From Botryotinia globosa (taxonomy: Eukaryota > Ascomycota > Leotiomycetes > Helotiales > Sclerotiniaceae), in the NCBI GenBank assembly GCA_014898425.1, contig RCSZ01000010.1, positions 1,984,001-2,048,000 on the forward strand: DNA of 64,000 nucleotides, in the 5' to 3' direction. The stretch's first letter is position 1. Each line of letters opens with the position of its first letter. Below the pieces are notes generated by a model. That model was not told where the DNA came from. It worked only from the letters and a program-made list of their open reading frames with translations, and searched no databases. Positions 48,695 to 59,333 of the stretch are shown here, piece by piece. The translations under genes and the position numbers were made by a program.

Positions 48695-49666
48695 AGCTGC
48701 AGTTGTTGTGCACAAGAGGCTTTGATACCTAGGCTGAGTATTCAGAATGAACAGGGGAATTAGCGTCTGATTGTAGTTCAAACGGTTCAAACAACCGATT
48801 GTGGTTTAAATCGATCGATATAATACTATTCGGGTTCAAGTTAGCAGGGAAGCAGATGAAGCCTGCAGATGAAACGAATCAAGCTGTGAACCTACAAGTC
48901 CCGATATTCGATGAGATATGTGTCAAAATAATAGCGGTAAGTATTTCATCAAATTATTTGGTAAATTGGACGTCGATGTATCGCTATATGAAGGGCGAGA
49001 TATAAATATCGATAATTGTGAATGATGATGATTATTTCAATCGAAGTGATGATTGTGATAAGGAGATGAGAACAGGAATGAGAATGTTTTGGGGACAAAA
49101 TACTAATACGGAGTTTCGGCACTAGATCTCTTATTGGACTAATCCAAGCGTGTCACTACGGCAAGCTTGAGTACGGAGAGCAGAAGAAGGTGCTAGCCCA
49201 AATCGGCATATAACGTTTGATTCGAGGTGAAGCAAAAGATCTGTGCGCTTTTCGTTCATGCAGCCCTAAATTAAGCTTAATTCTCACGCGAATGGGAATG
49301 GGAATGTAATTGATAGGAGAAGACAGATTGATATTATAATAGGTAATGATATTTATTAATTTAAAAGGAGTAATAAGGAAGATAATCCTTTGTATACCCA
49401 CTTATTTACTAATTTATAGGCAAGTGCCCCCCTTAACTCCCACCTTCCTTCTATAGGCACTGGCAAAAACAGCTTGAAGGTGGATCTTTTCATCCTTCTC
49501 AAACTCAATATGTACTGTTTATCTCGACATAACTTTCGATTTTAGAAGTCTATCATACAATTAATCATTGGAAAAGGAAATTACTCGCCACTTGTGGATG
49601 TGACGTGATTCCGAGTTCGTGATTGCTTCTTGCATTTCATGGGAACTGAATACTGGTATAAAGTCA
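48695..49666. other. Intergenic interval
   Basis: About 970 bp containing the promoter side of the orphan gene. The open frames of about 65-80 residues are not convincing. Confidence 0.45.
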
Positions 49667-50101
49667 TCAAGACTCGAAACCTGTAGCTAGTTCCATACAC
49701 GCTAAAGCATCACTGATCAACTTTCTCGTCTCTCGATCACCATCGGCATTCCTCAAGCCTTCTCTCCAGATATCCCACCTCTCCCGACTATAGCCGATCC
49801 ATCCCTTCTTCTCATACAAGTCCCCACCAGCTCCAGTTTTGTCTGGCATACTTTTCTCATTGACGACATTTAACCGCAGTTTCTCGGCTGCAAATACAAG
49901 CCACCAGCATGCCACCCGAATTGCCAAATCCTTACTCTTTCTCGAATCGCTGGAAAATGAAGGACATTTGATTTTTGAACGAGGGAATGACATATAACAA
50001 GGAATGATTCCTTGAATTTTTGGAATTGTATTACGGTCCGGATTTTGACAGACATAAAATGAGGGATAAGAAGATATCGAAGTGGGTATCTTTGGAAACA
50101 T
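49667..50101 (-). CDS. DUF3632-type protein, C-terminal fragment
   Basis: The 144-residue frame ends with a segment typical of the fungal DUF3632 family: IRVACWWLVFAAEKLRLNV, then LYEKKGWIGYSRERWDIW and TRKLISDALACM. Family members are usually around 300 residues, and the N-terminal two thirds are missing. The first 60 residues here look atypical. An overlapping open frame from 50157 (MFTLFHVVHSRLKERD) in another phase could be part of an older exon. A truncated relic is the best reading, although a short protein could still be expressed. Function of the family is unknown. Confidence 0.5.
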   Translation of the reverse strand: MFPKIPTSISSYPSFYVCQNPDRNTIPKIQGIIPCYMSFPRSKIKCPSFSSDSRKSKDLAIRVACWWLVFAAEKLRLNVVNEKSMPDKTGAGGDLYEKKGWIGYSRERWDIWREGLRNADGDRETRKLISDALACMELATGFES

Positions 50102-50516
50102 TCATCAGCGTCCCGTTCTTTCAGTCGTGAATGAACTACATGAAACAGTGTGAACATGGATATGATTCGCTAAAGACGGCGTTGGCCCCTTTCTGTGCCC
50201 GGTTAGTTGATAAAAGGAGAAGCCTCTGATATGAATCATGGTCAAATACTTCCTGCCATGGAATCAGTACAGATTTAGATACATTTCATACTTATTAGTA
50301 AATGAGTGGCGTTTCAATTATTTGAATGTCAACTGATGACTGAATGTGAATATTTCCGGCTCCTTAAGCTGATGATCTCTATCTCCAAGCAACTCTTTTT
50401 ATATAAATAATTTACGACGCCCCGGTTTCAATATGAAGACAAACAAGCATTTCATTTATTCCAAGCTAGAACAAAATTACTTGGAGGCTGTAATACTAGT
50501 AGAATCTTGATTCAAC

Positions 50517-51083
50517 ATGGACAGCCACCACTACTTACCCCGTCCTGTACATACCGCTCACCCTCCAACTTCCAACCCTCAGACCTTCCAACCTTTCGAC
50601 GCCACCCACTGGCTCCTCGACACACAACGACAATATACCCAATCCTCCCATTACCAACATCTCCTCTACCAGATATTCCACGCCTCCGATTACTGGTGGA
50701 ATGAATTTCTCGCCTTCTGCGATGTGTTTCTACAACCCAGATTCTCCCACTCAAACACATCTGTATGGAATTTCTACAGCACTCCACAAATCCGCGGAAT
50801 GCGATCGGAGTATTTAACAGGAGGTCGGAGTTTCACAAACGAAACTGGAGAAATTTGTAACTGGTTGGCTTTTTGTCTTAAGGAGTTGAGAAATAATGAT
50901 ATTGAATGGAACTCAGATGCTACAATATCTTCATTGGGGACGAGGAGAGAGGAAATTCGAAGTGGCAGACAAAATGAAACTTCGAGTGGAAGAAGAGAGA
51001 GAAGAGAGCGAGGACAGGGGGGCCCTTATCCGTCGGTAGAATGGTGGTGGAATGGGGATGTTATAGAGTTTACCTTGAATTAG
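50517..51083 (+). CDS. Hypothetical protein, Trp- and His-rich
   Basis: This intronless 188-residue frame has no recognised domain. The central part (YQHLLYQIFHASDYWWNEFL, then WNFYSTPQIRGMRSEYL and EICNWLAFCLKEL) has the aromatic character of a folded helical domain. The C-terminus has an acidic/basic linker (RRERRERGQGG) and ends PSVEWWWNGDVIEFTLN. The start is 25 nt after a TAATACTAG sequence with a typical AACATGG context. It runs head-to-head with the DUF3632 fragment about 415 bp away, and both may be remnants of the same fast-evolving locus. Confidence 0.55.
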   Translation: MDSHHYLPRPVHTAHPPTSNPQTFQPFDATHWLLDTQRQYTQSSHYQHLLYQIFHASDYWWNEFLAFCDVFLQPRFSHSNTSVWNFYSTPQIRGMRSEYLTGGRSFTNETGEICNWLAFCLKELRNNDIEWNSDATISSLGTRREEIRSGRQNETSSGRRERRERGQGGPYPSVEWWWNGDVIEFTLN

Positions 51084-52094
51084 GAATAAGTCTCACAAGT
51101 GATGATGGTGATAGATTAGTTTCAATTGGACTTTTATTGTCATGGTGGTAGCCCTTTAGCTGGGTGGGTGGGATTTAGAGAGTAGTTCAGGTTTCCAGTT
51201 AGTGAGCCTTTAGACATCAGACATTAGTTTAATGAACGTTGATATTCAGGAATAATGCCTTGGTATCAGTGGCGTCTTCAAGTCCCCTTGAAAGAAACTT
51301 GCAGAATTCATCATGCATGTATCAAGGTTCTAGAAATTGATGTAGAAATAGACTTTCGACAAGCTTTTTCTAATTTATCAGTGCTGTGATATTTTCCCAA
51401 GGTTCCAGTACTGCTTCGGGGTTGACAACCGATTGTACAATAGTTGAACTTACAATCGTACCCATCGTCGAAATATATGAAGATCCCTAAGAAATCATCG
51501 CGCATTCACAGATCTGTGCCTATCAACAAGATCCTAGCAGCTCATTTGCCCCAATGAAATACTTTCTATCCGCATTATTGAGGAATGATCCAGCATATGG
51601 AGTTTGATTCCTGAATATGGATTTGATCCGTGGGAAGCCGTTGCGCATATTGGTATTCATAAATAACGACCTATATATACAAATCTCCATTCGGATTATT
51701 GATATTTACAGATCACAAAAAACCTTGGTTGCTTAAGGGTAGACTTCAAAAATACAGTTCTGAAATAAACAAAGAAAGAATGACTCGTGAATTCGTGAAT
51801 ATAGTACAAACGCGTACTCTATATACATGATGATAACATGACTTCATCATCTCCTGCCCCGACTTTTTCCTGTTCCCAATACCCCATTCATCGTTTCCCA
51901 AGCTTTTACATGCCTCTCCGCGTTGCGAATTCTTACAAGAATATGAGGTTAAAATAAACAATCCCGTCCACCATACCTATCACTAAACGCCATACCTTAT
52001 TTCACCATCATGGTTCGCTTGGAAATACTGGATGCTCCTTCCCTATTCATCTTCCTTAACCCAATTAACCACTCATTTCATCAGTTCCAGGATC
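51084..52094. other. Intergenic interval
   Basis: This convergent space between the hypothetical gene and the Zn2Cys6 gene shows nothing beyond ordinary AT-leaning sequence. Confidence 0.5.
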
Positions 52095-55000
52095 TCAAGT
52101 TCCCGTTCCAAAGAAGTACTCATCGAGTAAATTGATCCCCGCCGGTCCACCACCCGCTCCGACACCCCCAACTGTCGTAACATCCCCCAAGTTCTCTCCA
52201 AATCCCATATCAAATCCACTTAAATCCCAGTCATCTCCCCCCGATCCTTCTGCACCACCATAACCCCCACCCGCGTAATTCAAAAAGCTTAATCCCGGTG
52301 CATTTTGAAAATCAAAATTATAGGCGTTGCTGTTGCCACCGTTTCCATTGGCAGGATCAAATTGATACATGTCCGGAGTTTGACTTTGGCCTGGAGCCGA
52401 GGTATATCCTTGCACTGGACTCTGCTGGTTCGGAAAAAGGTTTGGATCGAGGTTCATGTTGTTATCTAGATTACTATATGGAGGTGAGATGGCAAAGTTT
52501 GGTGAATTGATTTGTGAAGAATTGGAATCATTTCTGTAAGTTTCAAATTCCGTCTTCACTGCGTTATTCGAGCCCGTGCCATTTCTCGAAGTTGGCCTTT
52601 CGTTCGCAAAATTGTTTCTGGGTTGATTGTTGACAGATGTCTCCCTAGAGTGTCCTTTCGTGCCAATTGGAGGAGGCTGAGGAGTAAAAAGATCATTGAG
52701 GCCCATGTCGAACTGAGGCTTCGGACGATTAGACTGTGGCGGTTTTCGAAGCCGAGAACTGTTGGCATTGAAGTAATCATCTGGCTGTGATTGTAGGTGA
52801 TGTTGTCCACCAGTATGATGGGGACGTCTTGAATGAAGTCCCTGCTGAGCCCCGGAACCGAAACCAGTAGTAGACATGCACATCTGAACCGTGGCTTTGG
52901 ACATGCGGTCAAAAGCATCTCGACATGCTTCAGCCGGAGGACATTTATCTATTAGATCCCCAAGGACAGACGTTGCGGCCAAAATTGTAAAGTCAACTTC
53001 ATCCATTGTCTGAAATCACAATTAGTAACCAATTAAATGAACAATATGATATATGAAGACCTACCAGACGACTTCTGACAACCTGAGAGTGCCAAATTGC
53101 ATACAGGAATGAGATCCCAGCCATGAACAGATGATGTGTAGCCAAGAAAGTATAATTGACAAGTCGCACTCGATGCAACTGTCTATACAATCTCAGAACT
53201 CTCTGTCCCGCCTCGGCAACTTTCAAAAAGACCCTTTCCTCATCTTCTCTTAGCTCCACATTATGGATACTGGGACTTTCAACCTCTTCACTGGTGCTAA
53301 ATTCTCCTTCAAACATTGGCGGCACACTCAAGCTTTGTCTATACAGCATAATAACGCATTGCCAATAATTGAGCTCCAAAAAGTCTACTGAGAACTCTAC
53401 ACCCATATCCCGTTTGGTAGGAGCCGATGTTTTCCATTCCCAGAGGCGTTTGTCGATGTCAATACGCCAAGAACGGAAGCTATCGAATTTCACCAGGAAA
53501 GGAGATGGTAGTTGTGTATGCATGAAAGGATTGCGTAAATTTGCACCACCCGCTCGCGCATGCAATGCTTGTTGATGCTGCAATACCTGTAGAATTTCGG
53601 ATTGTAGCAGTCTCAGGCGAAAGTAGTGATATGCCACATGCTTGTAACTTGATCCACCAACACCTGGGTCTTGCAGACCAGCAGGTGTGATATATTTGTC
53701 GTCGAGCAATGAAGGGAATTCTGTTGTCACCACTTGATCGGTAATTCCAAATGGTCTTCCAACGCACGTGGAAACAAGTCGATCAAAGGAGTATGTGCAC
53801 CACCACAGTCTTCTTCTATAATCCCGGATATATTCACGACGGCCTCGTTCTCGCATCGTACGCTCTCGATGCAATCTTGCAGTCTCCGCGTCTTCGTTCT
53901 TTACTCCAGGTACTTCCAATTTTGGAACTTCAATATCCTTTCCATCTTCATAATGCAGACCTAGATCAACTGCTAAGCGGACCGCTACTCCAATAATGTA
54001 CCATAAACCAGGAGCCACAGGTCTCAATAACGCGAATCCTGCCAGGAGTAGAACAGCTTGGAGTTCCTCCAAACCGCCACCGAAACCATCAACTCTATCC
54101 ACCGAAGAACTGAGGCATGCTTCGAGATGAACGATTGCTGAGGCGTGATATTCTTCAGGCTGGCTTTGTTTCCCACTGGCTGTGCGCTTTGATTTGTCGC
54201 CATTAATTGTCTTTCCCGCCTCTTCTCGAGCGCCCGAATCACCAAGGAAAATTCCAGCGCCAATGGCAAACACAATGTTGAGCATATAGAGTTCTCGAGG
54301 CGTCCTGATCTTTGCATCCCCAGTCGCATACGCCTCATCAAACATCTTCATGAATTCTCCTCGATGTAATATAGGTATTTGAGGATTTGCATGCTCAAAA
54401 TAGAAGTCCACCAATCTCTTTCCAACATCCTTATCAGGGAAAGGGGCTTGTTTAATGGTAGGTTTTGTATGTAGGCCAAAGAATGAATCACGCATCGAAG
54501 TCCCCCCTTGTGCGGTAGCTTTCGAATTTCCTGCTGGTCGTGAAGGCCTCACACCACTATGATCACTAGCAGCACCAGAAACTGAAGATCTCACTGCTGC
54601 AAACACCACTCTTGCGAACGATATGCCAGATGTTGAGCCCAAGTATCTCTTATCTGAAGCTCCTTGGACGGAAACACTCTCAATATTTGACATCAATTTG
54701 TTCACCTTCTCGGATTCGTCCTGCCTCATGTTCCATGTCGCCTCATCTTGCGCCTTTTTTCGCACAAGAGCCGTATCCCCATTGAATGCCGATCTGCCAT
54801 CATCACTGGGAGTCTGCACTGCCGCAGGATCTGTCCCTGGTTTTGGGGAGTGTTCCAGAACTTCGGCTGGCGCAAATGGAATGTTGTTTTGCAGTAGCAA
54901 GGATTCGAGGTGTGCTGTCCTCGTCTCAAGATAGTACACATAACTGTTATAGCTGGGTATTAGCATTCAAAATTCCATCACCAATTCTCATGAAAAGAGA

Positions 55001-55364
55001 AAGATAAGAAGATTCACCTCCTAGGAATTTCCCTCTTGGTGATCGGATCATATCCCACACATTTATGCCCCGCCTTCTCGCAACTTGCACAACTGGGTAA
55101 ATTCTGATCGCATTTATTCTTCCTCAATCGACATCTGTTACACGCGCTGACATTGCGAAAACTGCTACTCTGTCCCGCCTTACCACCAACAGTTGCCTCA
55201 GCCTTCACTAGTATTGGTTCCGCAGGTAGAATTTCCTCTGCCGCAATTTTTGGGCTATCATTCTTGGCTAGCGGAGCAGATATACTAGCAGGCTCTGGAG
55301 GACTTTGTCTCGCTCGTTTGTTCGGGTAACCACTTGCGCTCGTAGGCGGCGAGTGGGGGTTCAT
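52095..55364 (-). CDS. Zn2Cys6 (Gal4-type) transcription factor with fungal MHR domain
   Basis: This nuclear DNA-binding regulator has 1046 residues; its target genes are unknown. Exons in transcript order are 55364-55018, 54943-53065 and 53009-52095, all in phase. The binuclear zinc cluster has six cysteines at about 75, 78, 85, 92, 95 and 102 (CNRCRLRKNKC, then CASCEKAGHKC). The first intron splits the following IPRSYVYYLETR linker, and a short coiled coil (YYLETRTAHLESLLLQNN) probably mediates dimerisation. The middle holds the fungal-specific domain (GKRLVDFYFEHANPQIPILH, and RRRLWWCTYSFDRLVSTCVG). The C-terminal 300 residues are Asn/Gln/Gly-rich and probably activating, ending in an acidic patch. 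The neighbouring MFS gene on the same strand, about 1.3 kb away, could be a target, but this is only positional. Confidence 0.92.
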
Positions 55365-56694
55365 CGTTCTTTCGTCTTCTCAATGTCGTCGGATGCGCAT
55401 TCGTTGTGTCTTCCGCGCAATGGGAAATTATCGAGGATGAATTCTGTCGTTAAAAATTGCAATCGCGCATGCGATTGAGTGTATTGGCCCTTAATTCCGC
55501 CTATTCTCTCTCATCCTGCTCTTTCTCAACCTCCGACTTTGCGATTGTGTAATGTTAAATTCCCGCTCTCCAATACGATCGCTCCGTAATCTTTCCGGCC
55601 CTCTCGGCGACAATATCAGATGTTTTCGTTATCGCAGTTTCAAAAGAACGTTCCTTTCCAGTGTTCGAGAGATATTTTTGTATCAATGCAACATTATTGA
55701 ACGAGAGCCGCCTCTTCCTCTAGAATATGCGTGGGGTTTACCTTTACCCGTGATGCAAAATGTATACACCTAGAGTAGCTGCAAAAAAAATCCATGGATT
55801 GAACATTTCACGGTACCTAGGCTCAGGCTAGGGTCGATAATTCCACTCCCACTCAATGGCACTGATAGATAGATAGGCGATTGATGGAGCTGAATGATAA
55901 GAGCTTCGGCCAATTGAATACCATCATCCACTGATTACTCCATACCTGGTTCATCTTATTTGTAGACGGCAGGTGGGTACGGAACTCTATCAGCACTGTT
56001 GACTCGATAGCATCGAGTTGCTTTGCGGCGTGGGATATCTAATCGATCGAGGATTACTTGCTTTCAGAGGGTAGTAAAAGGGGCGTCACACTAATAAGTA
56101 ATCGGTTAAGTTGATCAATAAAGGGCAGGATTGAATTACATATTTCATTTCAGACATTCATTCAATGTTTGTTCAAATCAAATTGTTTGAAGGATTGATA
56201 TATAAACAAGTAGCCCCCCATGTCATCGACAGGAACCATAAAACTACCTAAACGCCAGATAATATGCAAGCCAAGCCAACCGTTGATTCTTCCAAGTCAG
56301 CCGAAAAAGTAATCTGCAATTGGAACCGCAGTCCGGCGGTCCATCCCTAGTAGGTAGTGCGATAATGATATTTCCCTTTTGTCGAAACTCCTACCGTCCT
56401 TGTAGTGCAAAGAACTAAATACCGTTTTTGCAAACGACCAAATTCTGTATAGCACCATAACCCCAAATTACGCCCAAAATAAAACCTAATATAAATACCA
56501 TCACCGTGATGTATAACGCTCAAAGGCATGAAGGGATATCTAACGTCGAAATAAGAACCCCACGTAAGTTGCCCAAGATGGCCCAAAATGATTTTTATAC
56601 AGATGCCCTCCCGAAAGCAGTCTTCAAGAATAGAATTGTTCGAAAAGAAATCTCATAAGTCGTGAATGTGTAGGAAAGGTGACCACAATGTCGT
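55365..56694. other. Promoter of the Zn2Cys6 gene and 3' flank of the MFS gene
   Basis: This 1.3-kb space contains the regulator's upstream region. The short open frames on both strands are not supported. Some CGG and CCG triplets are present, but no clear palindromic pair of the type Gal4 proteins bind. Confidence 0.5.
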
Positions 56695-58784
56695 CTAATG
56701 TTCGACAACGACGTGTCTTGGCTCGGCGCCAGCGGCGATGCCAGTATCAGGAGCACAATGATCAAGCATTTCATCATCGAATGCTTGCTCATGGTCCCCT
56801 TCACTCTTCTCGTCAACATCCATTCTTCCTCCCTTGTCAGTCATGTAGAGACTGATAACAGCACCAATCATAGCAATGATAGCACTGCACCACCACGCAA
56901 GACCAGAGTAACCTAAGCTAGCACCAGCCGACAAGAGGAAACCTGAGACCGTCGGGCCAAAGGCTCTGGAAATACTGGCAGTTGATGCTGCAACACCGTT
57001 GATGGTGCCCAACATCAGAAGCGACGGTGCCGAATTAGTCAACAGAATAGCATTGCTTGGATAGGTCATTGTCGAGAAAGTGCATTTCCAGATGACAACC
57101 GCATACAAACCAATCATTTTAAGATTCTCTGGAAGTAAGACCAAGTAGGGTGTTACAATGTAGAGGATTGGATAAGAAATTGCCATGGTTCTGAACAAGT
57201 TCAAAGCTCCCAGTCGTCGAACAACGATTGGGAATAAGAAAATTGTAGCAATCATCGAATATAATCCTTGAACCGAAAGAACCACGCCGACATCTGAAGA
57301 GCTCATTCCATATGTACCGACGAACTTAAAGGGCAATCGAGGTTCTGGGAATGGTGGAGCATCGTCCTCTTTTTTGTAGGAAAGCATTGTTGGAAGCATG
57401 GAATCGAAAGTCATTGTGTGGCTGGAAATCTCGAGTCAGTTACTCAATTCGTATGGTCGTGCAGCTGGAAAAACGTGAAACAGGTGAACTTACTAAGCCA
57501 AGATACCATAACCGATAATATTGATAACGACCTGTCTCGTAAAAGCCTTCGTTGCTGCAGGTTTAGTTCTTGCAGGAACAACAAATTGATCATGTGCATT
57601 CAAATCCAGGGTTTCTTGCGGGTCCTTAGAAGTCACAGTCGACGTAAGGGTAGGTGACCCTTGGGTTGTTCGATATCCTGGCGGCTGATCCTCTGAATCA
57701 CCATTCAACAACGAAAGTATCTCGTCAGACTTTGCCGCCTTCTCGCATCGACTATTCTTTAATTCGGCGCATCGTGTGAATCTACTGAGAATCCATTTTC
57801 CTGCTTCTAATCCGGGATCCCGTCGGTATTTCTTCTCCGAGTGCGTTTCTTCCAAAAATAAGATTCCGACGATTACTCCGCAAGTTACCACAACTGTACA
57901 CACGAGATTGGGAAGTAAGTAAGGGAACTTTTCCCAAATCGATCCTTGCTGAAATGTTTCTGGCCAATTGACTACGGGTCTCGCCAGTGCTCCTCCAAGG
58001 GACGGGCCTAATATGGATCTGCAGATTGCAACGTTAGTATAAAAATTGTTGAGAGCTGACAAGAGCTGACAGTTAGTTCGAACTCACCCGAGACACCAAA
58101 CGAATGGCATGATTGTATATGCGCGAGCTATGACTTGTCAGAACGAGGCTCCGAAACCCAAAGTGATAGATCACTTACGCTGATGTTCTTTCACCGTCAC
58201 CATCTCGGCCACAGTAGTCTGTAAAACGCCAATATTTCTAGAAAAAGCAATTCGTCAGAATTTATTGCCTCAAACAATAAAAAGGGGGGCGGAAGCATGG
58301 ATCCATACCCGTTCAATAAACCACCCAGCGCGCGTGCCAACAATGCTGTTGGCAGATTGGGCGAGAATCCAAAGATGAGCATACTCAAAGCCGTACCCGC
58401 AAGCCCGGTAAGCAGAACTGGTTTTCGTCCGATTTTATCACTCAGTCGACCCCAAGCCACTCCAGACGAGAATTCTGCGAAAGCGAAAGCTGATGTGACC
58501 ATGCCACAGTACATGAAGATTTGAGCATCGTTGTCGGTAATGTGGAAATCTTTGACCATGAAATATACATAGGGGAAAATGCTCATGAAAGCAATGGGTT
58601 CGCAAATCCGACATAGTGCTAGAGTATGGATATCAGTGATTGCACAGTTGGAATAATTACTGCAATGCTGCTGCTGTATAAGTCACAATGATAGTTACAC
58701 AAACGTACCCAGGATTGTCATTTGCTTCGTGGGGAACGGAGGGGTCCGCCTCCGCGCTCCCGTCTGTCCTGCCGCGGATTTCAT
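56695..58784 (-). CDS. MFS transporter, DHA1-type (YCR023C/ZIFL-like)
   Basis: This predicted 578-residue membrane transporter of the drug:proton antiporter-1 type may export a small molecule; the substrate is unknown. Exons in transcript order are 58784-58709, 58618-58309, 58237-58179, 58127-58088, 58018-57494 and 57421-56695, and all phases close. The N-terminus, PPFPTKQMTILALCRICEPI, and then SIFPYVYFMV are family hallmarks. The loop-2 signature is WGRLSDKIGRKPVLLTG, and EHQPRAYTIMPFVWCLGSIL spans three exons. A long hydrophilic central loop of about 100 residues separates the two six-helix halves, and the cytosolic C-terminus is acidic. The 40-bp fourth exon is very short but needed to restore the motif. 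No in-frame ATG was found further upstream. Confidence 0.9.
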
Positions 58785-59308
58785 GTCCGCTACCTCTTCT
58801 GCAAAGCTTCGATAGGGAATTGCAAGTTGAGTTGGTTGTTTCGATAAGTGTCGTAGTAGATTTGATCGTTTGAAAGAACTTGACGAGAATGTAAAATTTG
58901 GGGAAAGGTCGGCGTTTCAAAAGGTGGAAGTATGTTTATATATTGTTCGATCCTTCCAAATACAATTTCTAGTTTTGCTTTATGTAGTGCAATCAAACTT
59001 TATATGATTGATTTGGGTAGATGCATGAGCAGTATGTCGTTCGAGAAAAGCAAATACGTGCAGCAGGTCTTTGCTTTACGGTGAAAGAAGAAAAGAAAAG
59101 AGTTGTGGGATCGAAATGTTCAAGAAATCGATGAGTAGCAGGGCAAGAAATATGTAGCTGACCGCTGCATAATCAGACGTAGTGGGTAGTAGCGGCGCCG
59201 ACTTTAATACATATCTGATTACTGGTATGGTATGAACATTAAAAGCGGTGACGAACTTGCTATATTGTATTACTGTCGTGGCTCATCCCTCCCTTGCTAA
59301 GGCCTGTT

Positions 59309-59333
59309 GAGCGAGCGAGCGAGCGAGCGAGCG
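59309..59333. repeat. (GAGC)6 microsatellite
   Basis: A perfect tetranucleotide run of 25 bp, about 530 bp upstream of the MFS start. Confidence 0.92.
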
